Virus record (IMG/VR): IMGVR_UViG_3300020202_000216
Span: 1 to 23,147 of that record
From: a virus
DNA length: 23,147 nucleotides
Reading direction: 5' to 3' (one strand)
In this document: positions 15,524-23,147 of the stretch, piece after piece
Position numbering within the stretch: the stretch's first letter is position 1
How the letters are laid out: each line of letters opens with the position of its first letter
Program-made: the position numbers and the translations under genes
Notes under the pieces: model-generated
What the model saw: only the letters and a program-made list of their open reading frames with translations
The model's database searches: none
What the model was told of the DNA's origin: nothing

Positions 15524-15774
15524 ACAACCGTCTGTTATTTGTATTAATAATTCTTTCTCTGGTGTTGACCAGCCTCAAAGTCAGCGCCGTGCCCGCTGAG
15601 TATATGTGGATTGCTGAGCTTCTTAAAAGTGTAGGCGATGCGCTTATGCTCGCGGTTATGGCTTACAAAAACCCTGACGGCTCATCGGCAAGACTGCCCT
15701 ACGTCGCGCGCCTGCCTAAAGGCTTCGTGCCGAAGCGCGGGCCTGAAGACGGCGAATCTATTTATAGGCGATGA
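15520..15774 (+). CDS. Small exported or membrane-anchored protein (84 aa)
   Basis: An 84-residue protein coupled to the lysozyme (ATGA). Residues 1-23 form a signal peptide or anchor: MNNR, then LLFVLIILSLVLTSL, with a possible cut after VSA. A second moderately hydrophobic stretch, MWIAELLKSVGDALMLAVMAY, follows at about 29-49, then a Pro/Arg-rich tail LPYVARLPKGFVPKRGPEDG. If the first segment is not cleaved, two membrane passes are possible and it could be a small holin or lysis helper. No family is recognised. Its stop overlaps the fibre ATG (ATGA). Confidence 0.7.
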   Translation: MNNRLLFVLIILSLVLTSLKVSAVPAEYMWIAELLKSVGDALMLAVMAYKNPDGSSARLPYVARLPKGFVPKRGPEDGESIYRR

Positions 15775-17990
15775 ATCGATTACTTTTTACATTCCTGCTC
15801 GCGCTGTTCTCGCTGCCATCGCTCGCGCAGCCTGACAGTGACCTGTATTGCCACGTCACGGGCACGCTTGAGCCGATGTTGCCGGGCGTCCCTGCCGCAA
15901 ACGTGCAGGTGAAAGTGTTGCGCGTGGTGAAGGCGGGCGTGCTGGTTGTCGCAGCGCCGCAGTCCTTCGCGTCCAACGCGGACGGCGAAGTTGATTTCTA
16001 TTTACGCAGAGGCTCTACGGCGTGTTTTTACGCGGCGGTGGAAGGGTTGAATCGTAATCCAACGACGGGGACTTGCTTCGCCATCCCTGACGCGACGACG
16101 GCGGATTTTAATACTCTCGTGCCAGTCACGTCGGTTTCAACATCAATCAGTTTCCCGTCTCAGTCCGGCAATTCGGGCAAGTGCCTTTCAACGAACGGAT
16201 CGGCTCTTTCATGGGCCACGTGTGCGGCGGGCGGCGGCAGTGGCACGGTGACGAGCTTCAGCGCGGGCAACCTTTCGCCATTGTTTACGGGCAGCGTTGC
16301 CAATGCGACCACGACGCCTGCGCTCACTTTCTCGCTGTCTGCGCAATCAGCCAATCGCATTTTCGCCGGGCCAACGACGGGCAGCGCAGCCGCTCCGACG
16401 TTTCGGGCATTGGTAGCAGCAGACATTCCTGACCTGAGCGCGACCTATGCGGGCGCAAGTCACGCGCACACGTTTGCGAGCTTGACATCCAAGCCGACCA
16501 CTCTCGGCGGCTACGGAATCACGGACGCACAGGCGCTCGATGCCGACCTGACGGCGGTTGCTGGCTTGTCTGGGACAAGCGGGCTACTGCGCAAAACGGC
16601 TGCCGATACTTGGTCACTCGATACTAACACTTATTTGACTGGCAACCAGACGATCACGCTTAGCGGCGATGTCACTGGCAGTGGCGCTACTGCGATTTCA
16701 GCGACCATCGCCAACGATGCTGTTACTTTCGCTAAGTTGCAAAACATCAGCACGAATAAGCTTCTAGGGCGTAGCACGGCAGGCAGTGGGGATGTAGAGG
16801 AAATTAGCATCGGCTCAGGACTGAGCTTGAGCGGCGGCACGCTGAGCGCGACGGGCGGGGGCGGGGGTAGTAGCTCTTGGGATGCAATTACATCCCCGGC
16901 GGGTAATCAATCTCTTGACATGTCCGCGCACACAACGACGTGGACAGCGAATACAGGTATCACGAACGCTGTCAACACACTTCTTACGATTGGTCACAAC
17001 ACCAGCGGTACGCCAGCAGCGAATTTCGGCACAAGGTTGCTATTCAAGGGTGAATCAACTACTACCACTGACAGGGAGATTGCGGCGGTTGACGCAATCT
17101 GGACAACGGCAACTGATGCATCACGTCAAGGGGCGGTAGTGTTTTCGGCGGGGAATGGGAGTTTCGGCACCTTTGAAATTGCAAGGTTTTACTATGACGA
17201 TTCACGCCGGTTGCAGTTTAACTCTACGACCACTATCGGCACCGGCAGCGCGGACAATATCGGGCTGGATGTTTTCGGGCAAGTCGGAATCGGGCATCGC
17301 GGCTCAACTTTTAATGCGACTTTAGAGGTGAAGGCAGTAAATAATACCGCCGTCGCACTGCTTGCTAATACAGCCGCCAGCCCTAGCGTTCCCATTGCGC
17401 AATTCAAAATCAACAGCGCGAATGCGGTAAATATCAGCGAAAAATCTTCGCTTGACATTTACAACGGCACTGCGCCCACTGCGTCAGTAACGGACGGGAT
17501 TCGGATTTACAGTGAGGACGTTTCGACTTCGGCAGAGGCGCGTGTTAGGGATGAGGCAGGGAACGTGACAACCTTCAGCCCGCACAATTTCACACTCTTT
17601 CAGCCATCACAGACTGACCCTGCCATCCCGTTCAGTTACTACTCCAAGAACGTCTACATCGGCAAGGAAATGAGCGTTGATTGGCTGGGCGTGATTCGAG
17701 AACTGGAAAGATTGAGCGGCAAAACGTTTATCGCGCTGCAAAACCTTCCGGCCAACGAAATCCGCGATTGGGACACCGACGAAGAAACGAAACGATTGCA
17801 GCGCGAGCAAGAGCGGGCGGATTGGCAGGCGCGAAAGACTCAGCGCGAGCGCGAGCAGGCGGATTTTGACGCCCTGCCAGCGGAGCAGAAACAAGGTAGG
17901 ACGCGGCCAGCAGATTTCACTGAAACACAACCGCAGCCGTACACCAAGCGACCAGAACCGCAATACATCAAGGACAGGAAACCGAAATAA
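15771..17990 (+). CDS. Fibre-like protein with N-terminal signal peptide (739 aa)
   Basis: Residues 1-19 look like a Sec signal peptide: MNRLLFTFLLALFSLPSLA then QPDSD. Residues about 25-120 form a beta-rich, carboxypeptidase-regulatory-like module with Cys27, 85 and 102. From about 130 comes phage-fibre material: GKCLSTNGSALSWATCA (Cys138/151), LVAADIPDL, TITLSGDVTGSG, a Gly linker at 362-366, and GIRIYSEDVSTSAEARVRDEAGNVTT near 570. The final 110 residues are charged and helical, starting SVDWLGVIRELERLSG, and end in a Lys/Pro-rich tail. Receptor-binding or adhesive role is inferred. A signal peptide is unusual for a fibre assembled in the cytoplasm. ATGA overlap with the upstream small gene. 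Confidence 0.8.
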   Translation: MNRLLFTFLLALFSLPSLAQPDSDLYCHVTGTLEPMLPGVPAANVQVKVLRVVKAGVLVVAAPQSFASNADGEVDFYLRRGSTACFYAAVEGLNRNPTTGTCFAIPDATTADFNTLVPVTSVSTSISFPSQSGNSGKCLSTNGSALSWATCAAGGGSGTVTSFSAGNLSPLFTGSVANATTTPALTFSLSAQSANRIFAGPTTGSAAAPTFRALVAADIPDLSATYAGASHAHTFASLTSKPTTLGGYGITDAQALDADLTAVAGLSGTSGLLRKTAADTWSLDTNTYLTGNQTITLSGDVTGSGATAISATIANDAVTFAKLQNISTNKLLGRSTAGSGDVEEISIGSGLSLSGGTLSATGGGGGSSSWDAITSPAGNQSLDMSAHTTTWTANTGITNAVNTLLTIGHNTSGTPAANFGTRLLFKGESTTTTDREIAAVDAIWTTATDASRQGAVVFSAGNGSFGTFEIARFYYDDSRRLQFNSTTTIGTGSADNIGLDVFGQVGIGHRGSTFNATLEVKAVNNTAVALLANTAASPSVPIAQFKINSANAVNISEKSSLDIYNGTAPTASVTDGIRIYSEDVSTSAEARVRDEAGNVTTFSPHNFTLFQPSQTDPAIPFSYYSKNVYIGKEMSVDWLGVIRELERLSGKTFIALQNLPANEIRDWDTDEETKRLQREQERADWQARKTQREREQADFDALPAEQKQGRTRPADFTETQPQPYTKRPEPQYIKDRKPK

Positions 17991-18013
17991 CCGCTGTCGC
18001 AGGTAAGCAGCGG
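17991..18013 (+). repeat. Perfect inverted repeat between fibre and lipoprotein genes
   Basis: CCGCTG and CAGCGG pair perfectly around an 11-nt loop starting at the first base after the fibre stop. There is no T run, so a rho-independent terminator is not supported; it may protect the 3' end of the mRNA. Confidence 0.4.
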
Positions 18014-18042
18014 CCCGTACTAGAACGAAAAGAGGAACCAAA

Positions 18043-18747
18043 ATGAAAAAACTAATCTCCATTGCTCTTACACTCTCAATTCTATTCATTGCAGTGGCAG
18101 CGCCTTCGTGCAACAAGCCCAGCCAAGAGGTGCGCCTTGTCCGCGCAATTGCCAGTGCGCCTGTCGGACTCAAGGCAGCGAAAGACATCATCGCCGTGCT
18201 GCGTCAGAGCAACGATGTGTCGCAGGACGTAAAAAACAAAGTGGATCAGGTGTGCGACAAAACCGAATCCGCTGTTGAGCAAATCGCTGGCGACATTCGC
18301 GCTGGTAAGTTTGACGCGGACACGCAGCGGCAGTGGGATAAGTTGCTGACCAACGCTTTGATCGAGGCTCAGGCGCTCGCGCCGCTCATCAAGCAGGACA
18401 TTGACCCGCGCTTTCGTGAGTGGCTGGACGTGGCGCTTTACACGATCCCCGCGTTCAAGGCGCTGATAGATCAGATCAAGCCGCCGCAGCCGCCAGCGCA
18501 AACGCTCATCAATAAGGACGCGAAACACGAAGGCAACCCAAACCCAAGCATCAGGCCGGGCGAAGTCAGCGCAATTGTTTCTATCAGCACGGCAGCGGCA
18601 ATCAAGCTCATCTCGGTTCTGCGCGACAGTAACATCCAATCGCTGTGGGACAGGTACGATGCTTATAAGTCGGAATACCACAGCGGCGACGGCGCGGCTA
18701 TCAGCGTGAAGGTCACGAAGAAGGGGAGAACGAAGACCTTGAAATAA
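18043..18747 (+). CDS. Putative phage-encoded lipoprotein (234 aa)
   Basis: Strong ribosome site (AGAGGAA, 8 nt before ATG). MKK followed by a hydrophobic core and A-P-S-C with Cys23 suggests a lipoprotein signal; the -3 Ala and -2 Pro are less usual, so plain cleavage is possible. The mature part is mostly helical and charged, with a Pro-rich linker at about 147-153. Residues 45-58 (AAKDIIAVLRQSND) and 185-198 (AAIKLISVLRDSNI) look like a repeated helix. Cys71 is the only other Cys. No family is recognised. Placed before a holin-like gene, it may help lysis at the outer membrane or modify the lysogen surface. It is much longer than known outer-membrane spanins. Confidence 0.72.
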   Translation: MKKLISIALTLSILFIAVAAPSCNKPSQEVRLVRAIASAPVGLKAAKDIIAVLRQSNDVSQDVKNKVDQVCDKTESAVEQIAGDIRAGKFDADTQRQWDKLLTNALIEAQALAPLIKQDIDPRFREWLDVALYTIPAFKALIDQIKPPQPPAQTLINKDAKHEGNPNPSIRPGEVSAIVSISTAAAIKLISVLRDSNIQSLWDRYDAYKSEYHSGDGAAISVKVTKKGRTKTLK

Positions 18748-18782
18748 ACTTCATTAAGACTGCCTCTCCCTTAACAGTTTCC

Positions 18783-18808
18783 CCTCACCGCTCCCCAAGC
18801 CTGTGAGG
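18783..18808 (+). promoter_or_regulatory. Hairpin enclosing the ribosome site of the holin-like gene
   Basis: CCTCAC (18783-18788) pairs with GTGAGG (18803-18808) around a 14-nt loop. The 3' arm holds the GAGG ribosome site, 4 nt before ATG 18813, so folding would hide it and slow holin synthesis. TTTT follows, so weak termination is an alternative reading. Confidence 0.45.
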
Positions 18809-18812
18809 TTTT

Positions 18813-19124
18813 ATGACACGAAGACAGACGATGCACATGCACATCATGGACGTAACGGGAAGCACAATCTTAGGAGTGGTGTTGGGGCTGACTACGCTGC
18901 TAGTCCCTTCCGCGCCTGACGGCGTGAACGGGGCGGCGCTGCAAATCACGGCGACGCTTATCGGCTCAGTTCTCTCCCTGCTGGTTACGCATTTCTTGCG
19001 CAAGTGGCTCGAAAAGAAAACCCGCAAGCGGCGCAAGAAACGCGCCGCCAAACCGCAGACCGAGGCGGGCACGGAAGAAGTGCCAGATCGTAAGACGCGA
19101 ACGGCAACAACCCGCAAGAACTAA
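18813..19124 (+). CDS. Probable holin (two membrane segments, basic C-terminus, possible dual start)
   Basis: A 103-residue membrane protein. Two hydrophobic segments (about 17-33, STILGVVLGLTTLLVPS, and 44-62, ITATLIGSVLSLLVTHFL) are separated by a short polar turn. A strongly basic tail follows (RKWLEKKTRKRRKKRAAK). This is the layout of two-pass holins, which form holes for the lysozyme. The N-terminus MTRRQTMHMHIMD has Met1, Met7, Met9 and Met12; a long form would carry two extra Arg, as in dual-start holin/antiholin genes. GAGG 4 nt before Met1 favours 18813. Separated from the lysozyme by fibre and lipoprotein genes. Alternative: unrelated small membrane protein. Confidence 0.68.
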   Translation: MTRRQTMHMHIMDVTGSTILGVVLGLTTLLVPSAPDGVNGAALQITATLIGSVLSLLVTHFLRKWLEKKTRKRRKKRAAKPQTEAGTEEVPDRKTRTATTRKN

Positions 19125-19139
19125 TTTGACTGACTAAGT

Positions 19140-22100
19140 ATGAAAAATCTTTTCCTTAAACTTCTCATTGTCGCACTGCTCACTCCGCAGTTACATCGGC
19201 CTGTTTTGGCCGCTTCGTGGGTTGATCCGGTAGCCGTCAGTTTCTCGGCAGCCGTGCCCGTCACTGTGCAGAGCGTTATCCAACTACAGGGCAGCGACGG
19301 CGACGGCACAGCCTTGACATTCTCAATCGTCGGCAGCCCAAGTCACGGCGCGTTGTCGCAACTGAACGCTTCCACTGGCGCAGTGGTCTACACGCCGACG
19401 GCAGGCTACACGGGCAGCGATTCGTTTACTTACAAAGTCACGTCAGGCGGCGCGGACTCCAACACGGCAACAGTTAGCATCACTGTGACTGCGGCCAAGA
19501 CGCGCATCGTGCATACGTTCCTTGATCCTGGCGGCAACCCGCGCGCGGGTAAGGTGACTTTCATTCTCTCGGAAGTCGCGCAAAGCCCATCGGGTTTGAT
19601 TGCGCCTAAAAGCAGCGTTTCCTGCACGCTCAACAGCAGTGGTGTCTGTGATATTCAAGTGTACCCGTCGCGCAGCCTAAGCCCGGTGCAGTATTACCAA
19701 GTCAATTTTGAAGACACTGCCAAGCGGCAAGTGCAACTGCTCGGCATCTACGATATTCCGGCCAGCACAACAACGATTTCTTTGAACGGCTATCGCGTCA
19801 CGGATACGAACTTGGCAGCCCGCTACACTTTCGCCAGCAAAGCTGAAGTGGACGCTTTGACGACCGCAGTAGTAGCCGCTACTACGGCGGCACTGTTCCC
19901 CTCGCTCACGACCGGCAAGCTGATTTTTTTCAACGGTACTACTTTTGTTAGTTCCATCGTCAGTGAATCGGGCGGCAACCTTACCGTTGCGGGCGGGCTT
20001 ACTGCTACGACGCTGAGCGGCAACGGTAACGCGATCACGAACCTTAACGCCGCGAATCTGAGTGGCACGCTGCCCGCGCTGAATGCTTCCAACCTGACAA
20101 GCATCCCTGCCGGAAACCTTGCCGGCACGGTCGCAGACGGACGCCTGAGCGGTAACGTGACACTGCTCGGCAACACCGCAACGGGCAGCGGTTCGATTGT
20201 GCGGGGCACTTCGCCAACTATCGCAGCGCCCACGCTGACAGGCACGGCGACGGCGGCAAACATCACAGCCAGTGGCACGGTCACGGCAAATAATTTCGTC
20301 GGCAATGGCTCAGGGCTGACCGGCATCACGGGCGCGACAGGCGGCGTTGCCAATACGGGCACAACCACGATTGGCAGCGACACCGACAGCAGTGGCAATG
20401 AAGTCACAGTGATTCAGACGCAAGGCACGACGCGCCTGCAAGTCTCTTCAACAGAGATCAAGGCCACTGTGCCGATCATTGATTACGGCGGCAGGCATTA
20501 CGGCGTGGAGTCGTGGGCTTCCTTAGCGGCGGCTGTAACCGCGATGGGAACAACGAATGAGGCGCGGCTACTCGTTTCCAAACCGCTCACGATTTCGAGC
20601 AATGTTACGATCACGAAAAACATCACCGTCGAGTTCACGAACACGGGGATGCTGAATGTTGATAATGGCGTCATTGTGGATTTTCGCCGCACGCCAATTG
20701 CTGACCCGAATCAAAGGATTTTCACCCTGACCGGCACGGGCCGCGTCATCTTCGGCGGCGTGGACTGCACGGGCGGTTGTAATGCGTCGGCGATGAACCC
20801 AGCGATGGACGCACTGCGCGGCAACGTCTTTCACGCCGGGTGGTGGGGCTGGCGCGGCGACTGGAACGGCACGACAGGCACAGACAATTCTACTGTCGCG
20901 GCGAAAATTGCGGACGTTTTACCGAACGGCTCAACTCTTCATTTGCCGGCGGGGGCGGCGCGCATCACGGCAGAATGGGCGATCAACAACCGGCGACAAA
21001 TTCAGGTCATCGGAGCGGCCCCTGTTGGCGACGTGAACACGTCTGCTGACCATATCACGTCACTTGTCTATGATGGCGCTGCGGGCGGCACGATTTTGCA
21101 CTTAGGGAGAGTGCGCAATTCGACTTTCTCGCAGATTTTCCTGTCAGCGCGCGGGCTGGTTGACAAGGGCGTGTATTTTGATAATGGCAGCGGCACGGCA
21201 GGCGACATCAGTACGAGCAACACGCTCTACGACGTGACGATTTATGGCGAAGGGAACCGTGCCAATTTCATCGCGGTGGATATTGGCAACGCGGCCAACG
21301 GTAATAACGATGAATTTCATAAAATCATCAGTTGCCACATTCGCGGCGGCTTGCAATTCGGCCCCTGGGAAGGATCAGGGAACACCGGAACCGGGATCAA
21401 GATCAGACATGCTAATGTGAAGGCGATCAAAATCATTGACACCGTCATTTCTCAGTGCGCCATTGGTGTTGATTTGGCGGCTGGCAGTTATAAGGTTGAA
21501 AAAGGACATAACGGGTACAACAACATCGGTCACAGAATTGGCGTTGCCGGTGAACCTATCGAAATCGAAGAAGAGTCTGAGGGACTTGAACAAGTATTAG
21601 TCGTGACAGGCGGCGGTCAGCCAATCAAGTTCAAAAATGGTCGCTATGACCGAGACACGAACGTAACCAACCTTGCCACGCTCAGCAAGCCACTATTTGA
21701 TTTAGGCTCGGCGGGACAGGCGTTAGAGCTTGATAACACCTTTATCGGCGGGTTTCATCATCAACTCGGTGCGCCCTGGACGACGAATAACATTTATGTT
21801 TTTCGCTCTACGAATACGGGCGCGCAGGCTTCGCTGAAGTTCAACCACGTCACGTATTACAATTTAACCACCAAAACTCTTTACGATAACTGGGCAACGT
21901 TTGGCGCGGTCGCAATCAACGGTCAGCAATTCGTCGCCAACGCCACGGAAGGTGCGGGAAATGGCATAGGCGGCATCATCAACGGACTGACTGTTCCCCT
22001 CGCGGTAGTAGAAGGCGGGTCAAATAACGCGGCCACTGCGTTTGTGGACTGCACGCCCGGCACGGTTTGTCTAGGCGGCGGGGTGGAAGTCACAGCCCAA

Positions 22101-23147
22101 AACCCGAACCGGCCAAATCTTGCGCTGTCCGGCACGCACGGCGGCAGTACGCAGCATTGTTTCGCTATCGTGGGTCTGGATAGTGCAGGGAATAAGACGA
22201 AAGCGACGTACCCGACTTGTACAAGCACCGCCAACGCCACGCTTGATTCAACTAACAAAATTGATCTCTCCTGGGCTGCCATTCCCAATATCGCTACCTA
22301 CGATGTCATCGCCATGAACAATGGTAACGGGGAGCAGTGGCGGTTAGTGACCAACACAGCCAGTACCAGTTATAGCGTCGTTGCTAATCCCTCCGGCTCA
22401 TTTGACTATGTGCGTCCTGCCTATAACCAAGCTTTGAGCCTCCTGTTCCGGGGCAACAAAATCTTCACCGACAATGTTGACACCACGAAGCGATTTCACT
22501 TCAACGTGTCAGGCGTCTCGACAGGCACTGACCGTGAAATCGCTGTTCCGAACCGCAACGGCACGATGGCCTTCACGTCGGGCACGCTCACTAATAACAA
22601 CTGCGCGAAATTTGATGCGTCAGGAAACCTGGTTGATGCAGGTACAACTTGCGGCGGCAGTTCACTGACGATCAACAGCACCGATACCGCTATCCCCTAT
22701 CGCTCGAATTCCACCACGTTTGCAAACTCGCCTCTTTTCCGCGTGGATGCTAATACGATGGCGCAGAGAAACGGAACGACATCACAGGCATTTCAGGTGT
22801 ACAAGAGCTATACCGATGACTCGAATTACGAGCGACTGGGGATCACGCCGACTTTAATTGTTTTCGCTACTGCGGGCACGGGAAGCCCGTCTGATTTCAC
22901 TATCCGCAATGCCAGCGGGTTTTCCACGTTTTACGATTCTGGTGCGCATGCCTTTCGCAGCAGCAACGGCAGTACAACCTGGTGGCAAGTAAACACGAGC
23001 GGGCATTTAGTTCCGGGCGCAGACAACACCCGCGAAATGGGGAGTTCAAGCGTTCGTCCCTCTGCCGTGTGGACGGTAAAGACTTGCTACATAACCAACG
23101 TGTGTGATTTCTACGGAAGCGGCTCGCCTGAAGGCGCGGTGACGGCT
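19140..23147 (+). CDS. Giant exported tailspike/adhesin-like protein, 3' end beyond window (at least 1336 aa)
   Basis: Translated by hand from ATG 19140 to the last base with no stop. Residues 1-24 form a signal peptide (MKNLFLKLLIVALLT...PVLA). Residues about 40-118 are a cadherin/Big-type Ig domain (GDGTALTFSIVGSPSHG, YTPTAGYTGSDSFTYKV). About 120-220 is a second beta module with Cys162/170. About 280-400 is fibre-like (AANLSGTLPALNASNLT, NNFVGNGSGLTGI). About 450-900 looks like a right-handed beta-helix of the pectate-lyase-like type (WWGWRGDWNGTTGTDNS, then TLHLPAG). About 960-1095 is fibronectin-like. The rest is fibre-like (YERLGITPTL, LVPGADNTREMGSSS). It could bind or cut host polysaccharide. 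No Shine-Dalgarno site is seen before the ATG. Confidence 0.78.
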   Translation, partial: MKNLFLKLLIVALLTPQLHRPVLAASWVDPVAVSFSAAVPVTVQSVIQLQGSDGDGTALTFSIVGSPSHGALSQLNASTGAVVYTPTAGYTGSDSFTYKVTSGGADSNTATVSITVTAAKTRIVHTFLDPGGNPRAGKVTFILSEVAQSPSGLIAPKSSVSCTLNSSGVCDIQVYPSRSLSPVQYYQVNFEDTAKRQVQLLGIYDIPASTTTISLNGYRVTDTNLAARYTFASKAEVDALTTAVVAATTAALFPSLTTGKLIFFNGTTFVSSIVSESGGNLTVAGGLTATTLSGNGNAITNLNAANLSGTLPALNASNLTSIPAGNLAGTVADGRLSGNVTLLGNTATGSGSIVRGTSPTIAAPTLTGTATAANITASGTVTANNFVGNGSGLTGITGATGGVANTGTTTIGSDTDSSGNEVTVIQTQGTTRLQVSSTEIKATVPIIDYGGRHYGVESWASLAAAVTAMGTTNEARLLVSKPLTISSNVTITKNITVEFTNTGMLNVDNGVIVDFRRTPIADPNQRIFTLTGTGRVIFGGVDCTGGCNASAMNPAMDALRGNVFHAGWWGWRGDWNGTTGTDNSTVAAKIADVLPNGSTLHLPAGAARITAEWAINNRRQIQVIGAAPVGDVNTSADHITSLVYDGAAGGTILHLGRVRNSTFSQIFLSARGLVDKGVYFDNGSGTAGDISTSNTLYDVTIYGEGNRANFIAVDIGNAANGNNDEFHKIISCHIRGGLQFGPWEGSGNTGTGIKIRHANVKAIKIIDTVISQCAIGVDLAAGSYKVEKGHNGYNNIGHRIGVAGEPIEIEEESEGLEQVLVVTGGGQPIKFKNGRYDRDTNVTNLATLSKPLFDLGSAGQALELDNTFIGGFHHQLGAPWTTNNIYVFRSTNTGAQASLKFNHVTYYNLTTKTLYDNWATFGAVAINGQQFVANATEGAGNGIGGIINGLTVPLAVVEGGSNNAATAFVDCTPGTVCLGGGVEVTAQNPNRPNLALSGTHGGSTQHCFAIVGLDSAGNKTKATYPTCTSTANATLDSTNKIDLSWAAIPNIATYDVIAMNNGNGEQWRLVTNTASTSYSVVANPSGSFDYVRPAYNQALSLLFRGNKIFTDNVDTTKRFHFNVSGVSTGTDREIAVPNRNGTMAFTSGTLTNNNCAKFDASGNLVDAGTTCGGSSLTINSTDTAIPYRSNSTTFANSPLFRVDANTMAQRNGTTSQAFQVYKSYTDDSNYERLGITPTLIVFATAGTGSPSDFTIRNASGFSTFYDSGAHAFRSSNGSTTWWQVNTSGHLVPGADNTREMGSSSVRPSAVWTVKTCYITNVCDFYGSGSPEGAVTA

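Noticed and set aside
16852-16871. G-rich run (GGGCGGGGGCGGGGGT) as a possible G-quadruplex
   Set aside because: Only three clear G runs, and it is explained by codons of a Gly linker in the fibre.
17991-18013. Hairpin after the fibre gene as an intrinsic terminator
   Set aside because: No T run follows the stem; listed only as an inverted repeat.
17607-18681. Two antisense frames of about 195 codons over the fibre end and the lipoprotein
   Set aside because: Both are Arg/Leu-rich shadows of well supported + strand genes with good ribosome sites, and neither shows domain features.
19823-20407. 194-codon antisense frame inside the large fibre
   Set aside because: Pro/Val/Ala-rich mirror of repetitive Gly/Thr/Asn fibre codons; no ribosome site or motif.
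1-23147. tRNA genes, CRISPR arrays, insertion sequences, attachment sites, integrase or repressor genes
   Set aside because: None could be recognised on either strand; the window is almost fully occupied by + strand late phage genes.

Overview
The window reads as the structural and lysis half of a lambda-like siphophage or prophage genome. All supported genes lie on the + strand, tightly packed, with many stop/start overlaps of the TAATG, TGATG and ATGA type. The order follows lambda closely: terminase large subunit (C-terminal part only), two small proteins, a connector-position protein, portal, prohead protease plus major capsid, head-tail joining, tail terminator, tail tube, tail-assembly chaperone with a -1 frameshift, tape measure, gpM-like and gpL-like tail-tip proteins. 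No integrase, repressor, replication gene, tRNA, CRISPR array or attachment site is visible, so temperate or lytic lifestyle cannot be decided. The host cannot be named. Sec-type signal peptides, a probable lipobox and a GH24 lysozyme fit a diderm (Gram-negative-type) bacterium with roughly balanced to slightly high G+C.

Layout: 1-3372 holds packaging and portal genes. 3373-5561 is one long protease-capsid fusion cistron bracketed by two hairpin terminators. 5562-7585 holds two small unknown proteins, an FII-like joining protein, a gpU-like terminator and the tail tube protein. 7623-8125 is a G/GT-type chaperone pair with a textbook slippery heptamer CCCAAAA at 7919-7925. 8148-11159 is the tape measure. 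11159-13749 holds an M-like protein and a long protein that appears to join a gpL-like N-terminus to a hub-like C-terminus. 13752-15044 is a run of four proteins of mostly unknown function where lambda would have K, I and J. 15086-19124 mixes lysis genes (GH24 lysozyme, probable holin) with a fibre, a small exported protein and a lipoprotein. 19140 to the window end is a single open frame of at least 1336 codons: a tailspike- or adhesin-like protein that runs off the window.

The most unusual region is 15520-23147. Both fibre-like proteins start with convincing signal peptides and carry many closely spaced cysteine pairs. The genes between and just before them encode another signal-peptide protein, a lipoprotein and a membrane protein. 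This suggests an export-tagged fibre/adhesin cassette rather than ordinary cytoplasmically assembled tail fibres; that is an inference. Three small or long coding regions easily missed by automatic calling were read by hand: 1170-1319 (49 aa), 13752-13931 (59 aa) and 19140-23147 (open ended).
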